The position numbers and the translations under genes were made by a program. The notes under the pieces were generated by a model. It did no database searches and was not told the origin of the DNA. It was given only the letters and a program-made list of their open reading frames with translations. Shown here piece after piece: positions 43,724-51,301 of a stretch of DNA of 64,000 bases. The stretch spans positions 143,953 to 207,952 of the forward strand of contig NZ_BBXC01000019.1 in NCBI RefSeq assembly GCF_001570525.1. The letters run 5' to 3'. The stretch is from Herbidospora sakaeratensis (GTDB taxonomy: Bacteria > Actinomycetota > Actinomycetes > Streptosporangiales > Streptosporangiaceae). The first letter of the stretch is position 1; each line of letters starts with the position of its first letter.

Positions 43724-44136
43724 CGGCCCTCGGTTCCGGGCGGGACGACCAGTAGATAGTCGATCAGCCCCTCGCGGTTGACGCCCATCGTCACCCGCCA
43801 GACCACGCCCCACGTGTCACGCAGGTCGCCCACGATCTCCACGGTGGTGGCGCTCCTGATCGTGAACCGGGGGTCGGGGAAGTGGTCGGAGACCCGGTTG
43901 ACCTCCGCCACCGGGATCTCCTCGACGAAATCGGGCGCGAAGTGCTCGACGACGTCGGCGGCCGGGATGGGGTGCCGCGTGATCGCCCCGAGCCACCAGG
44001 CGAGCTGCCTGCCCACGGGGGTGTCGGGGATCTCCTGCGTGCGGACGCTCGCGGAAGGAGCCGCACCGGCGCTGACCCCGATGGACGTGCAGCCTGACGC
44101 CAGCAGCGCGCCGAGGAGAAGGGGTAACGCGCGCAC
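43720..44136 (-). CDS. Lipoprotein consisting of a Cpe/LpqF-type N-terminal domain
   Basis: A 138-residue lipoprotein. The signal peptide ends with LLASGC (Cys near 15), followed by a domain PVGRQLAWWLGAITRHPIPA, DVVEHFAPDFVEEIP and GLIDYLLVVPPG. The same domain normally precedes a beta-lactamase-like serine hydrolase in Cpe/LpqF proteins; here the hydrolase is absent. It could be a stand-alone binding module or a truncated relic. GTG 44136 follows CCGGAGA. Confidence 0.72.
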   Translation of the reverse strand: MRALPLLLGALLASGCTSIGVSAGAAPSASVRTQEIPDTPVGRQLAWWLGAITRHPIPAADVVEHFAPDFVEEIPVAEVNRVSDHFPDPRFTIRSATTVEIVGDLRDTWGVVWRVTMGVNREGLIDYLLVVPPGTEGR

Positions 44137-44158
44137 GATCGTCTCCGGGAAGGAAAAA

Positions 44159-44181
44159 GGGGCCTTCGTCACGAAGGCCCC
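44159..44181 (-). terminator. Rho-independent terminator of the PL11 gene
   Basis: GGGGCCTTCGT (44159-44169) and ACGAAGGCCCC (44171-44181) make an 11-bp near-perfect hairpin, and on the reverse strand a TTTTT run follows directly. It lies just downstream of the rhamnogalacturonan lyase stop and before the lipoprotein gene start. Confidence 0.85.
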
Positions 44182-44198
44182 AGTTTTCCAGTGATCGA

Positions 44199-46394
44199 TC
44201 AGCGGACGTACACGTTCGGCCTGGCCGGGGTGGCCATCCCGTCGCCGATGAAGAAGCTCGGGTGGGGCGGCTGGTTGTAGGCGGTGTTCTGCCAGGCCAG
44301 CGCGACGCGGTACATCGGGTCGTGCAGCAGCGTGTGGATCTTGACCGTGGTCGCGTTCGGGGTCGAGTAGATGCGCAGCGCCCGGTTGTCGCTGGTCGGC
44401 CAGATGACCTCTTCGCGCCAGTCGCCGAGGATGTCGCCCGACAACGACGGGGTCGCCTTGGTGCCGTTGTTGGAGTGCACGTTCGAGCCGGTCAGCAGGC
44501 GGGTGTCGCCGCCGGTGCCGTACTTGTCGATACGCACGTCGTCGAGGAGCTCGCGGACCGGATCGGCGTCCCACCAGGCCAGGAAGTTGATGGACGACGG
44601 TTCGCGGCCCAGCGAGGCGCCGGTCGGCGACCGGAGCGTGGTGTCGCGCGCCGACCACGACTCGGCCCCCGCGCTGCCGGCCCAGATGTCGCCCGAGACG
44701 CCGCGGCCGTTGTCGCCGCCCGAGGAGGTCTGCCAGAGGATCTGGCCGGTCCGCGCGTCGGCCATCCACGAGCCCGGCTTCGAGGAGTCCTCGCTGACCT
44801 TGAAGATCTCCAGGCCCTGCCGCGCCGGGTTCAGGTCGCCCACGTGCAGCGCGTCGCCGTGGCCGAGGCCGGTGTTGTAGAGGCCCGTGCCGTTGTCGTT
44901 GATGACGGCCGCGCCGAAGACGATCTCGTCCCGGCCGTCGGCGTCGACGTCGGCGATCGACAGCTGGTGGTTGCCCTGGCCCGCGTAGGAGGTGGCGTTG
45001 TTGGAGTCGAAGGTCCACCGGCGGGTGAGCGCGCCGTTGCGGAAGTCCCAGGCCACCACGACCGCCCGGGTGTAGTAGCCCCGGGACATGATCAGTGAGG
45101 GGCGCTGGCCGTCGAGGTAGGCCGTACCGGCCAGGAACCGGTCGACCCGGTTGCCGTAGTTGTCGCCCCAGTTCGAGACGGTGCCCCGGGCCGGGACGTA
45201 GTCGACGGTCGACATCGCCGCGCCCGTCTGGCCGTTGAACATGGTCAGGAACTCGGGGCCCGACAGGATGTAGCCGCCGGAGTTCACGTAGTTCGCCGAC
45301 CCATTGCCGATCACGGTGCCGCGGCCGTCGACGGTGCCGTCGGCGGTCTTCATGGCGACCTCGGCACGGCCGTCGCCGTCGTAGTCGTACACCTGGAACT
45401 GGGTGTAGTGCGCCCCGGCGCGGATGTTGCGGCCGAGGTTGATCCGCCACAGACGGGTGCCGTCGAGTTTGACGCCGTCGACGTAGACCGGGGACGTGAC
45501 GCCCGACTGGGAGTTGTCCTTGGCGTCGTTCGGCTCCCACTTGAGGACCAGGTCGACGCGTCCGTCACCGTCGAGGTCGCCGACGCTGGCGTCGCTGGCG
45601 GTGTAGTTGGAGCTCGGCGGGGTGATCGGCACGTCCAGGTAACCACTGGCGAACCGCAACGACGTCTCGGAACTGGGCCCTTCCGCGCCGCCGCTCACCG
45701 CCCTGATCGTGTACGTCGCGTCGGACGACGCCCCGCTGTCCAGGTAGTTCGTGGAGTTGGACACAGTGGCCACGCGGGTGCCCGACCGGTAGACGTTGAA
45801 CGAGGTGTCCCGGGCCTCGGTGCCGAGCAGCCGCCACGACACGAGGTTCGCGCTGCCGCTGCGGACCGAGATGACCCCGCGGTCGAGGTCCTCGACCTGC
45901 TTCGCGCCACTCGGGGTGGGAGTCGGCGTGGGAGTCGGGGTCGGGGTGGGGCTCGGCGTGGGCGTCGGGCTCGGGGTGGGGGTCGGCGTCGGGCTGGGCT
46001 GGGAGCCGTTGCAGGGGACGCCGTTGAGCGTGAAGTTCGTCGGCGTGGGGTTGTTGGTGCCGCTCATCGTGGCGTTGAAGCCGAACGCGGTCGAGGCGCC
46101 CGAGGCGAGCTGCCGGTTGTAGCCGGCGTCGTCGGCCGTCACGTTGGCGCCGCTCTGGGTGAGGGCGGTGTTCCACGCCTGGGTGATCTGCTGCCCGGCT
46201 GTGAACGTCCAGGTCAGCCGCCATCCGTCGATGGGGTCGCCCACATTGTTGACGGTGACGGTGGTCGAGAAGCCGCCCGGCCACGAACTGCCGACGGAGT
46301 AGTCGATCCGGCAGGCGACCGCCGCCGTGGCCGGACCTTGCAAGGCGACCGCGGCGACCAGCAGCCCTGCCGCGACGAGGGCGAAACGTTTCAT
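44199..46394 (-). CDS. Secreted rhamnogalacturonan lyase (PL11) with N-terminal CBM2
   Basis: A 731-residue extracellular enzyme. After a signal peptide (FALVAAGLLVAAVALQGPA) comes a family 2 carbohydrate-binding module (CRIDYSVGSSWPGGFSTT to GVPCNG; about 28-125), a long Pro/Thr/Ser linker, a fibronectin-like segment and the PL11 beta-propeller (about 245-731) with calcium-binding DGDGR/DLDGDGR repeats and the final SFFIGDGMATPARPNVYVR. It would degrade pectin rhamnogalacturonan I, with the CBM2 holding cellulose. ATG 46394 is the start; its ribosome site is weak. A strong terminator follows. Confidence 0.92.
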   Translation of the reverse strand: MKRFALVAAGLLVAAVALQGPATAAVACRIDYSVGSSWPGGFSTTVTVNNVGDPIDGWRLTWTFTAGQQITQAWNTALTQSGANVTADDAGYNRQLASGASTAFGFNATMSGTNNPTPTNFTLNGVPCNGSQPSPTPTPTPSPTPTPSPTPTPTPTPTPTPSGAKQVEDLDRGVISVRSGSANLVSWRLLGTEARDTSFNVYRSGTRVATVSNSTNYLDSGASSDATYTIRAVSGGAEGPSSETSLRFASGYLDVPITPPSSNYTASDASVGDLDGDGRVDLVLKWEPNDAKDNSQSGVTSPVYVDGVKLDGTRLWRINLGRNIRAGAHYTQFQVYDYDGDGRAEVAMKTADGTVDGRGTVIGNGSANYVNSGGYILSGPEFLTMFNGQTGAAMSTVDYVPARGTVSNWGDNYGNRVDRFLAGTAYLDGQRPSLIMSRGYYTRAVVVAWDFRNGALTRRWTFDSNNATSYAGQGNHQLSIADVDADGRDEIVFGAAVINDNGTGLYNTGLGHGDALHVGDLNPARQGLEIFKVSEDSSKPGSWMADARTGQILWQTSSGGDNGRGVSGDIWAGSAGAESWSARDTTLRSPTGASLGREPSSINFLAWWDADPVRELLDDVRIDKYGTGGDTRLLTGSNVHSNNGTKATPSLSGDILGDWREEVIWPTSDNRALRIYSTPNATTVKIHTLLHDPMYRVALAWQNTAYNQPPHPSFFIGDGMATPARPNVYVR

Positions 46395-46803
46395 AGCCGG
46401 TCCAATCTGGGGGAGCGTCAGGCCCAGAACGTAGAAATCCAGACTCAACCGGTCAACCATCGTCGACATCGCCGTAATGTCATCCGAGGTCGTGACTGAA
46501 ACGTTCAGATCCGCCGATTCGGACTCATGTCCCTTTTTGATTGGCGGCCCGACCGCACGAGAAAACCTGATCTGTCGGCACACGACGCACCTGTCGGGCG
46601 GGGCCGACAATGGCTGCCCCTTCGCCGGGATATCCGGATTTAGCCAGCGTACCGACGCCGAAAAAAAGGGACACAAGCCCACATCGCGGCGCTCGAATTT
46701 TTTCTTCGGAAGTTTGTTTACAGGCGTGATCGCCGGGGGTAGTTCAGGGGTGTCACTAAATAAGGCGCCACCCCCCGGGGCGAAAATAAAATGAGCTCGA
46801 TAT
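46395..46803. other. AT-richer 409-bp intergenic region, promoter of the PL11 gene
   Basis: No coding frame in this stretch looks genuine. It is clearly less GC-rich than its neighbours (for example around 46660-46800) and holds the palindrome at 46496. It must contain the promoter for the lyase on the reverse strand and probably one for the gene at 46819. The base composition suggests acquired DNA. Confidence 0.5.
46496..46508. promoter_or_regulatory. Palindrome CTGAAACGTTCAG upstream of the PL11 gene
   Basis: CTGAA and TTCAG are perfect 5-bp arms around ACG, giving a TGAAACGTTCA core similar to LacI-family operators. It lies about 100 bp upstream of the lyase start, fitting control by a sugar-responsive repressor. 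Confidence 0.4.
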
Positions 46804-46818
46804 TTGTGGGGGTGTGTT

Positions 46819-47193
46819 GTGGGCAGGCTGGTCGGCAGAACATGGGCGATTCTCGTCTCGCTCGCCTTCGCCGTCATCGGATTGTTCGTTCCCGCAGGTA
46901 CGGCTCTTGCCCTGTCGGTGACGCCGGTGCCGGACGTGGTGGTCGACGCTGAGGAGACCGTCACCGGGCGCATCAATCTACCGTGGTGGCCCGGCGATCT
47001 CGCGCCGGGCGGAGATGCCACGGTGACGCGAACGATAAAAACAACGAGAAATTATCTGCTCGTCGAATTCGTGCCGGTGATTCTGGTCAGAGATAATCGG
47101 CCGGTTCAGGTGCACAGCGCGTGGCGGCTGCCAACCTCCGCCCACGTCGCCGGCGCCCCCGGACACCGGGCCCGCGCACCGCCTCACACCTGA
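46819..47193 (+). CDS. Short secreted protein, possibly truncated
   Basis: From GTG 46819 a 124-residue protein begins with a signal peptide (GRLVGRTWAILVSLAFAVIG, cut near ALA), followed by a short beta-rich segment (SVTPVPDVVVDAEETVTGRI) and a low-GC stretch (TRTIKTTRNYLLVEF). The last 30 residues are basic and Pro-rich and look like out-of-frame sequence, so the gene may be broken at the 3' side. I do not recognise a family. A hairpin follows at 47233. Confidence 0.4.
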   Translation: MGRLVGRTWAILVSLAFAVIGLFVPAGTALALSVTPVPDVVVDAEETVTGRINLPWWPGDLAPGGDATVTRTIKTTRNYLLVEFVPVILVRDNRPVQVHSAWRLPTSAHVAGAPGHRARAPPHT

Positions 47194-47232
47194 GCCGAAT
47201 CAGACCTACCGCGATAAGAGATCACGATTGGC

Positions 47233-47254
47233 GTGCCCCCATCAACGGGGGCAC
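47233..47254 (+). terminator. Hairpin after the 46819 gene
   Basis: GTGCCCCC (47233-47240) and GGGGGCAC (47247-47254) are perfect 8-bp arms around ATCAAC; a CTTTTCT patch follows about 10 bases on. Probable terminator. Confidence 0.5.
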
Positions 47255-47448
47255 AGCGGTACCTTTTCTCCCCCGCGAAGCTCGCAGGAATCGAACTCCG
47301 GCGCATCTCCATGCCGCCGAGGGGTGGGGCGAACGCGTGGCCATGGCTGAGCCGCGCCACAGCCCCCGACCCCTCCCTTCCAGATTCCACCGACGCACAT
47401 GGCGTCGCCCCGGCGCCGGCCCTGATTAAGGGTCACCGCACGGCAAGG

Positions 47449-47470
47449 CGGCGCCGAAGACTCGGCGCCG
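47449..47470. repeat. Inverted repeat CGGCGCCGA/TCGGCGCCG
   Basis: Perfect 9-bp arms at 47449-47457 and 47462-47470 with a four-base loop in the gene-poor stretch. No T run follows, so its role is open. Confidence 0.45.
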
Positions 47471-47694
47471 ACCCGCACCTGCTTAGTGGTCACCGGCTAC
47501 GTGGCCGGCGGGTATGTGCGGATCAAGCTGAAGACCAACCCGGACGGGACGCCGAACCGGCACGGGCCGCGAATTCCGACGGGCATCTCCACGTGCCCTC
47601 CTGCCCGGCCTGCTCGGCGAGATGACCACTGCGAAGGAGTGGGCACGGCTCTGAGACCATCGGGGTTACCAACGACCGATGTCAGGAGATCCCT

Positions 47695-48828
47695 GTGGCC
47701 GTCGACCGGCTCCTCCCCACCCCGGAGGCCCGTGACCTGCTCGACCTCACCCGTGATGTGGCCGACAAGGAACTGTCGCCCATCGTGGACCGGCACGAGC
47801 GCGCCGAGACCTATCCCGAGGGCCTCTTCGCCACCCTCGGCGCGGCCGGCCTGCTGAGCCTCCCCTATCCGGAGGAGTTCGGCGGCGGCGGCCAGCCCTA
47901 CGAGGTCTACCTCCAGGTGCTCGAAGAACTCGCCGCGCGCTGGGCGTCCGTCGCCGTGGCGGTGAGCGTGCACTCGTTGTCGTGCCATCCGCTGGCCACG
48001 TTCGGCACCCCCGAGCAGATCGACCGCTGGTTGCCCGACATGCTCGCCGGCGACCTCGTCGGCGGCTACAGCTTGTCCGAACCCCAGGCCGGCTCCGACG
48101 CCGCCGCCCTGACCTGCCGCGCCACCCGCGTCGCCGACGGTTACGAGATCAACGGCTCGAAGGCGTGGATCACCCACGGCGGCCGGGCCGACTTCTACGC
48201 GCTGTTCGCCCGGACGGGCGAACAGTCGATCTCCTGCTTCCTCGCCCCGGGCCAGGTCGACGGCCTGACCTTCGGCAAGCCCGAAGAGAAGATGGGCCTG
48301 CACGCCGTCCCCACCACGAGCGCCCACTGGGACGGCGCGATCCTGTCGGCCGACCGGTTGATCGGCGCCGAGGGCCAGGGTCTCCAGATCGCCTTCAGCG
48401 CCCTCGACTCGGGCCGCCTCGGCATCGCCGCCTGCGCGACCGGCCTCGCCCAGGCCGCCCTCGACGCGGCGGTCGCCTACGCGAAGGAACGCACGACCTT
48501 CGGCAAGCGCATCATCGACCACCAGGGCCTCGGTTTCCTCCTCGCCGACATGGCCGCGGCCGTCGACTCGGCCCGGGCGACGTACGTCGACGCGGCCCGC
48601 CGGAAGGACGCGGGCCTGCCGTTCTCGCGGCAGGCGTCGGTGGCCAAACTCGTCGCCACCGACGCGGCCATGAAGGTGACGACCGACGCGGTCCAGGTGT
48701 TCGGCGGCTATGGGTACACGCGCGAGTTCCCGGTGGAGAGGTACATGCGCGAGGCGAAGATCATGCAGATCTTCGAGGGCACCAACCAGATCCAGCGGTT
48801 GGTCATCGCCCGGGGTCTGGCCCGCTGA
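47695..48828 (+). CDS. Acyl-CoA dehydrogenase
   Basis: A 377-residue flavoenzyme that oxidises acyl-CoA to enoyl-CoA. The N-terminal helical domain, the FAD block YSLSEPQAGSDAAAL, AWITHGG, and the C-terminal QVFGGYGYTREFPVERYMR with IFEGTNQIQR are present; the catalytic Glu is in FEGTNQI. Chain-length preference is not readable. GTG 47695 is preceded by CAGGAGA. It converges with the WD40 kinase with five bases between the stops. Confidence 0.93.
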   Translation: MAVDRLLPTPEARDLLDLTRDVADKELSPIVDRHERAETYPEGLFATLGAAGLLSLPYPEEFGGGGQPYEVYLQVLEELAARWASVAVAVSVHSLSCHPLATFGTPEQIDRWLPDMLAGDLVGGYSLSEPQAGSDAAALTCRATRVADGYEINGSKAWITHGGRADFYALFARTGEQSISCFLAPGQVDGLTFGKPEEKMGLHAVPTTSAHWDGAILSADRLIGAEGQGLQIAFSALDSGRLGIAACATGLAQAALDAAVAYAKERTTFGKRIIDHQGLGFLLADMAAAVDSARATYVDAARRKDAGLPFSRQASVAKLVATDAAMKVTTDAVQVFGGYGYTREFPVERYMREAKIMQIFEGTNQIQRLVIARGLAR

Positions 48829-48833
48829 CCCGG

Positions 48834-50771
48834 TCAGCCGGGTAGCGGGGGCGACAGGTCCCAGAGGCGGATCGACTCGTCGCGGCCGCCCGTGATGGCG
48901 ACCGGTTTTCCGCCGACCGTGCCGAACGCCGCGCAGTACACCCGGTCGGTGTGCCCCTCCAGCGGGCCGCCGAGTTCGGCGCCGGCCGCCAGGTCCCATA
49001 CGCGGGCGGTCTTGTCCTCGCCGGCGGTGATCGCGATGGGCTTGCCGTCCGACTCGCCCAGGGCCACGCCCCACACCCAGCTCGTGTGGCCCGTCAGCGG
49101 GGTGCCGAGGCTGGTGCGGGTGGTCAGGTCCCAGATGCGGGCGGTCTTGTCCTCGCCGCCGGTGACGGCGATGGGCTTGCCGTCGAGTTCGCCGATCTCG
49201 ACCGATCTGGCCCAGCCGATGTGGCCGGTCATGGGCTCGCCGAGTTGGGTTCTCGTGGTCAGGTCCCATACCCGGACCCAGCCCTCGTCGCCGGTGCTGA
49301 CCACGATCGGGACGCCGTTCGCCTCGGCCAGGGCGACCGCCCAGACGGCTCCGGTGGTGCCGGTCATCGGGTCGCCGATCTGCTCGCCGCTGTGCAGGTC
49401 CCAGACGCGGACGGTGCCGTCGACGCCGCCGCTGACCGCGATGGGGTCGCCGTTCAGGGTGCCGATGTCGACGCCCTTGACGCCGCCCTCGTGGCCGAGC
49501 ATGGGGTTGCTCAGCTGGACGCCCTTGCGGAGGTCCCAGATGCGCAGCGAGCCGTCGTCGGCGGCGGTGACGGCGATCTCGGTGCCGTCGAGCAGGCCGA
49601 CGGCGACGTCTCTGACCCATTTCTCGTGGCCGGTCATGGCGTGCAGCTCGGCGCCGGTGTTGAGGTCGACGACGCGGACGGTGTTGTCGTCGCCGCCGCT
49701 CACCGCCGTCGGCACCCCGTCGATGTCGATGACGCCGATGTTGCGGACGTCGTCTTCCTGCACGGCGATCGGGCTGCCGACCGCCGTGCCGAAGGTGACC
49801 GGGGCGGGGGTCAGCGTGGTGCCCATGCGGGCGCCGTCTCCCGTCGCGGCGGACTCTCCGTCGGGCCACAGTTGCCAGGTCAGGACGCCGCCGGCCACCA
49901 CGACCGCCAGGGCGCCGGCCAGCCAGGCCGGTTTGCGGTTCTTGACCGGGGGCGCGAGCGGCATCGTCTCGACCGCGAACTCGTCGCCCGTCAGCGCCTT
50001 GACCAGGTCGGGGGCCGTCGGGCGCAGGGCCGGGTTCTTGTTCAGGGCCTGCTCGATCAGCGGGCGCAGGTTGGGGGGCACGCCGTCGAGCTGGGGTTCG
50101 CGGTTCATGATGGCGTTGATCAACTGCGGCACGGTCGTGCCGGGGAAGGCGCGTCTGCCGGTCGCGGCGAAGGCCATCGTGGCGGCCCACGCGAACACGT
50201 CGGCGGCGGGGGTGACCTCGCCGTTCTCGATCTGCTCGGGGGCCATGTAACCCGGGGTGCCGATCGAGCCCGACATCGTCGCGGTGTGGTCGAGGGCGCG
50301 GGAGATGCCGAAGTCGATTACGACCGGGCCCTCGGGGCCCATCAGCACGTTGCTGGGCTTGAAGTCGCGGTGCACGATCCCGGCCCGGTGGATGGCCGCC
50401 AGCGCGGTCGCGGTCGCCACGGCCAGGCGTTCGAGGCCGCCGCCCGTGCGCGGGCCCTCCCGCTGCACCACGTGGTGGAGGGAGGTGCCGGGCACGAACT
50501 CGCTCACGATGTACGGCCGGTCGCCGAAGACCCCCATGTCGAGCACGCGGGCGGTGCAGAAGGGGGCGACCCGGCGGGCCAGTTCGACCTCGCGCAGGAA
50601 ACGCCGCCGGTGGTCGGCGTCCTTCGACAGTTCGTCGTGGAGGACCTTCAGCGCGACCGGGGCGCCGTCGGGGCCTTCGGCGCGATAGACCGCGCCCTGG
50701 CCGCCGTGTCCGATGCGGTGGAGGATGCGATAGTCGTCGATCGACGCCGGTATGCCAGGCTCCGCGTTCAC
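48834..50771 (-). CDS. Ser/Thr protein kinase with WD40 beta-propeller
   Basis: A 645-residue protein: kinase domain (about 12-265) with GHGGQGAVY, VALKVL, HRDFKPSN and IDFGISRAL all intact, one transmembrane helix (WLAGALAVVVAGGVLTW, about 305), and an extracellular propeller of seven or so WD40-like repeats (each with GGxDxTxRVWDL and a GHxxWV turn). The propeller is a probable ligand or protein sensor. GTG 50771 starts the protein (VNAEPGIPASIDDYRILHRI). Other actinomycetes have many such kinases. Confidence 0.9.
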   Translation of the reverse strand: MNAEPGIPASIDDYRILHRIGHGGQGAVYRAEGPDGAPVALKVLHDELSKDADHRRRFLREVELARRVAPFCTARVLDMGVFGDRPYIVSEFVPGTSLHHVVQREGPRTGGGLERLAVATATALAAIHRAGIVHRDFKPSNVLMGPEGPVVIDFGISRALDHTATMSGSIGTPGYMAPEQIENGEVTPAADVFAWAATMAFAATGRRAFPGTTVPQLINAIMNREPQLDGVPPNLRPLIEQALNKNPALRPTAPDLVKALTGDEFAVETMPLAPPVKNRKPAWLAGALAVVVAGGVLTWQLWPDGESAATGDGARMGTTLTPAPVTFGTAVGSPIAVQEDDVRNIGVIDIDGVPTAVSGGDDNTVRVVDLNTGAELHAMTGHEKWVRDVAVGLLDGTEIAVTAADDGSLRIWDLRKGVQLSNPMLGHEGGVKGVDIGTLNGDPIAVSGGVDGTVRVWDLHSGEQIGDPMTGTTGAVWAVALAEANGVPIVVSTGDEGWVRVWDLTTRTQLGEPMTGHIGWARSVEIGELDGKPIAVTGGEDKTARIWDLTTRTSLGTPLTGHTSWVWGVALGESDGKPIAITAGEDKTARVWDLAAGAELGGPLEGHTDRVYCAAFGTVGGKPVAITGGRDESIRLWDLSPPLPG

Positions 50772-50870
50772 GACCTCATGATAGGAGCGGTCCACGCGCA
50801 CACGCCTCCTCACACGGTGCCCCCGGATAGTCGGGGTCGTCACGATGACGATGTCCAAGAGGGGGACACA

Positions 50871-51257
50871 ATGAGCGAGTCCGTGAAGGAACTGATCGCC
50901 CAGGCGCGCGCGCAGATCGACAACCTGTCGGTCGACGACGTCGCGAAGGCGGTCGAGGCCGGCGGCGTCACGCTGGTCGACCTGCGGGAGCCGGGCGAGG
51001 TCGAGAAGGAGGGCACCATCCCGGGGGCCGTCCTCGCTCCCAGGGGGATGCTGGAGTTCTACGCCGACCCGGGCAGCCCCTACCACCGCGCCGAGTTCGA
51101 CCCGGCCGGGACCGTGATCCTGTTCTGCGCCTCGGGCGGCCGGTCGGCGCTGGCCGCGCGCACGCTCCAGTCGCTCGGCTACCAGGACGTGGCCCACCTC
51201 GACGGCGGGCTGAAGGCGTGGCAGGCCGCCGGGCAGCCCACCACTCACGAGAACTGA
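50871..51257 (+). CDS. Rhodanese-like domain protein
   Basis: A 128-residue single rhodanese domain. The fold is visible as AGGVTLVDLREPGEVEKEGT, and the active-site loop reads FCASGGRSALAARTL with the catalytic Cys. Such proteins transfer sulfur or act on thiol redox. ATG 50871 follows AGAGGGGG. It is divergent from the kinase and 45 bp upstream of the SARP-like gene, so could be first in that transcript. Confidence 0.9.
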   Translation: MSESVKELIAQARAQIDNLSVDDVAKAVEAGGVTLVDLREPGEVEKEGTIPGAVLAPRGMLEFYADPGSPYHRAEFDPAGTVILFCASGGRSALAARTLQSLGYQDVAHLDGGLKAWQAAGQPTTHEN

Positions 51258-51301
51258 AAGTGGATCTGGGCCGAGGCCCGCGTTGATGTGAGAGTGGGCT
51301 C

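Larger units (their letters stand above)
47194..47694. other. 500-bp region without a clear gene
   Basis: Two hairpins (47233 and 47449) and an imperfect repeat (47293-47315 against 47571-47597, both containing CATCTCCA) lie here. A frame from 47486 to about 47640 (GYVAGGYVRIKLKTNPDG, then NRHGPRIPTG) has coding-like codon use but no recognisable match and runs into the acyl-CoA dehydrogenase start; it may be a fragment of a lost gene. The TTCGATTCC-like stretch at 47283-47292 resembles a tRNA T-arm on the reverse strand, but no cloverleaf can be completed. Confidence 0.45.

Noticed and set aside
45905..46005. Tandem repeat resembling a short repeat array or CRISPR
   Set aside because: It is the Pro/Thr/Ser linker coding region of the rhamnogalacturonan lyase. 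No spacers are present.
47280..47320. tRNA-like T-arm sequence on the reverse strand
   Set aside because: The TTCGATTCC loop lacks a pairing 5-bp stem, and no acceptor or anticodon stem can be drawn.
48951..50870. Forward open frame leading into the rhodanese gene
   Set aside because: It is antisense to the WD40 kinase. Only the last 128 codons from ATG 50871 are a real protein, with their own ribosome site.
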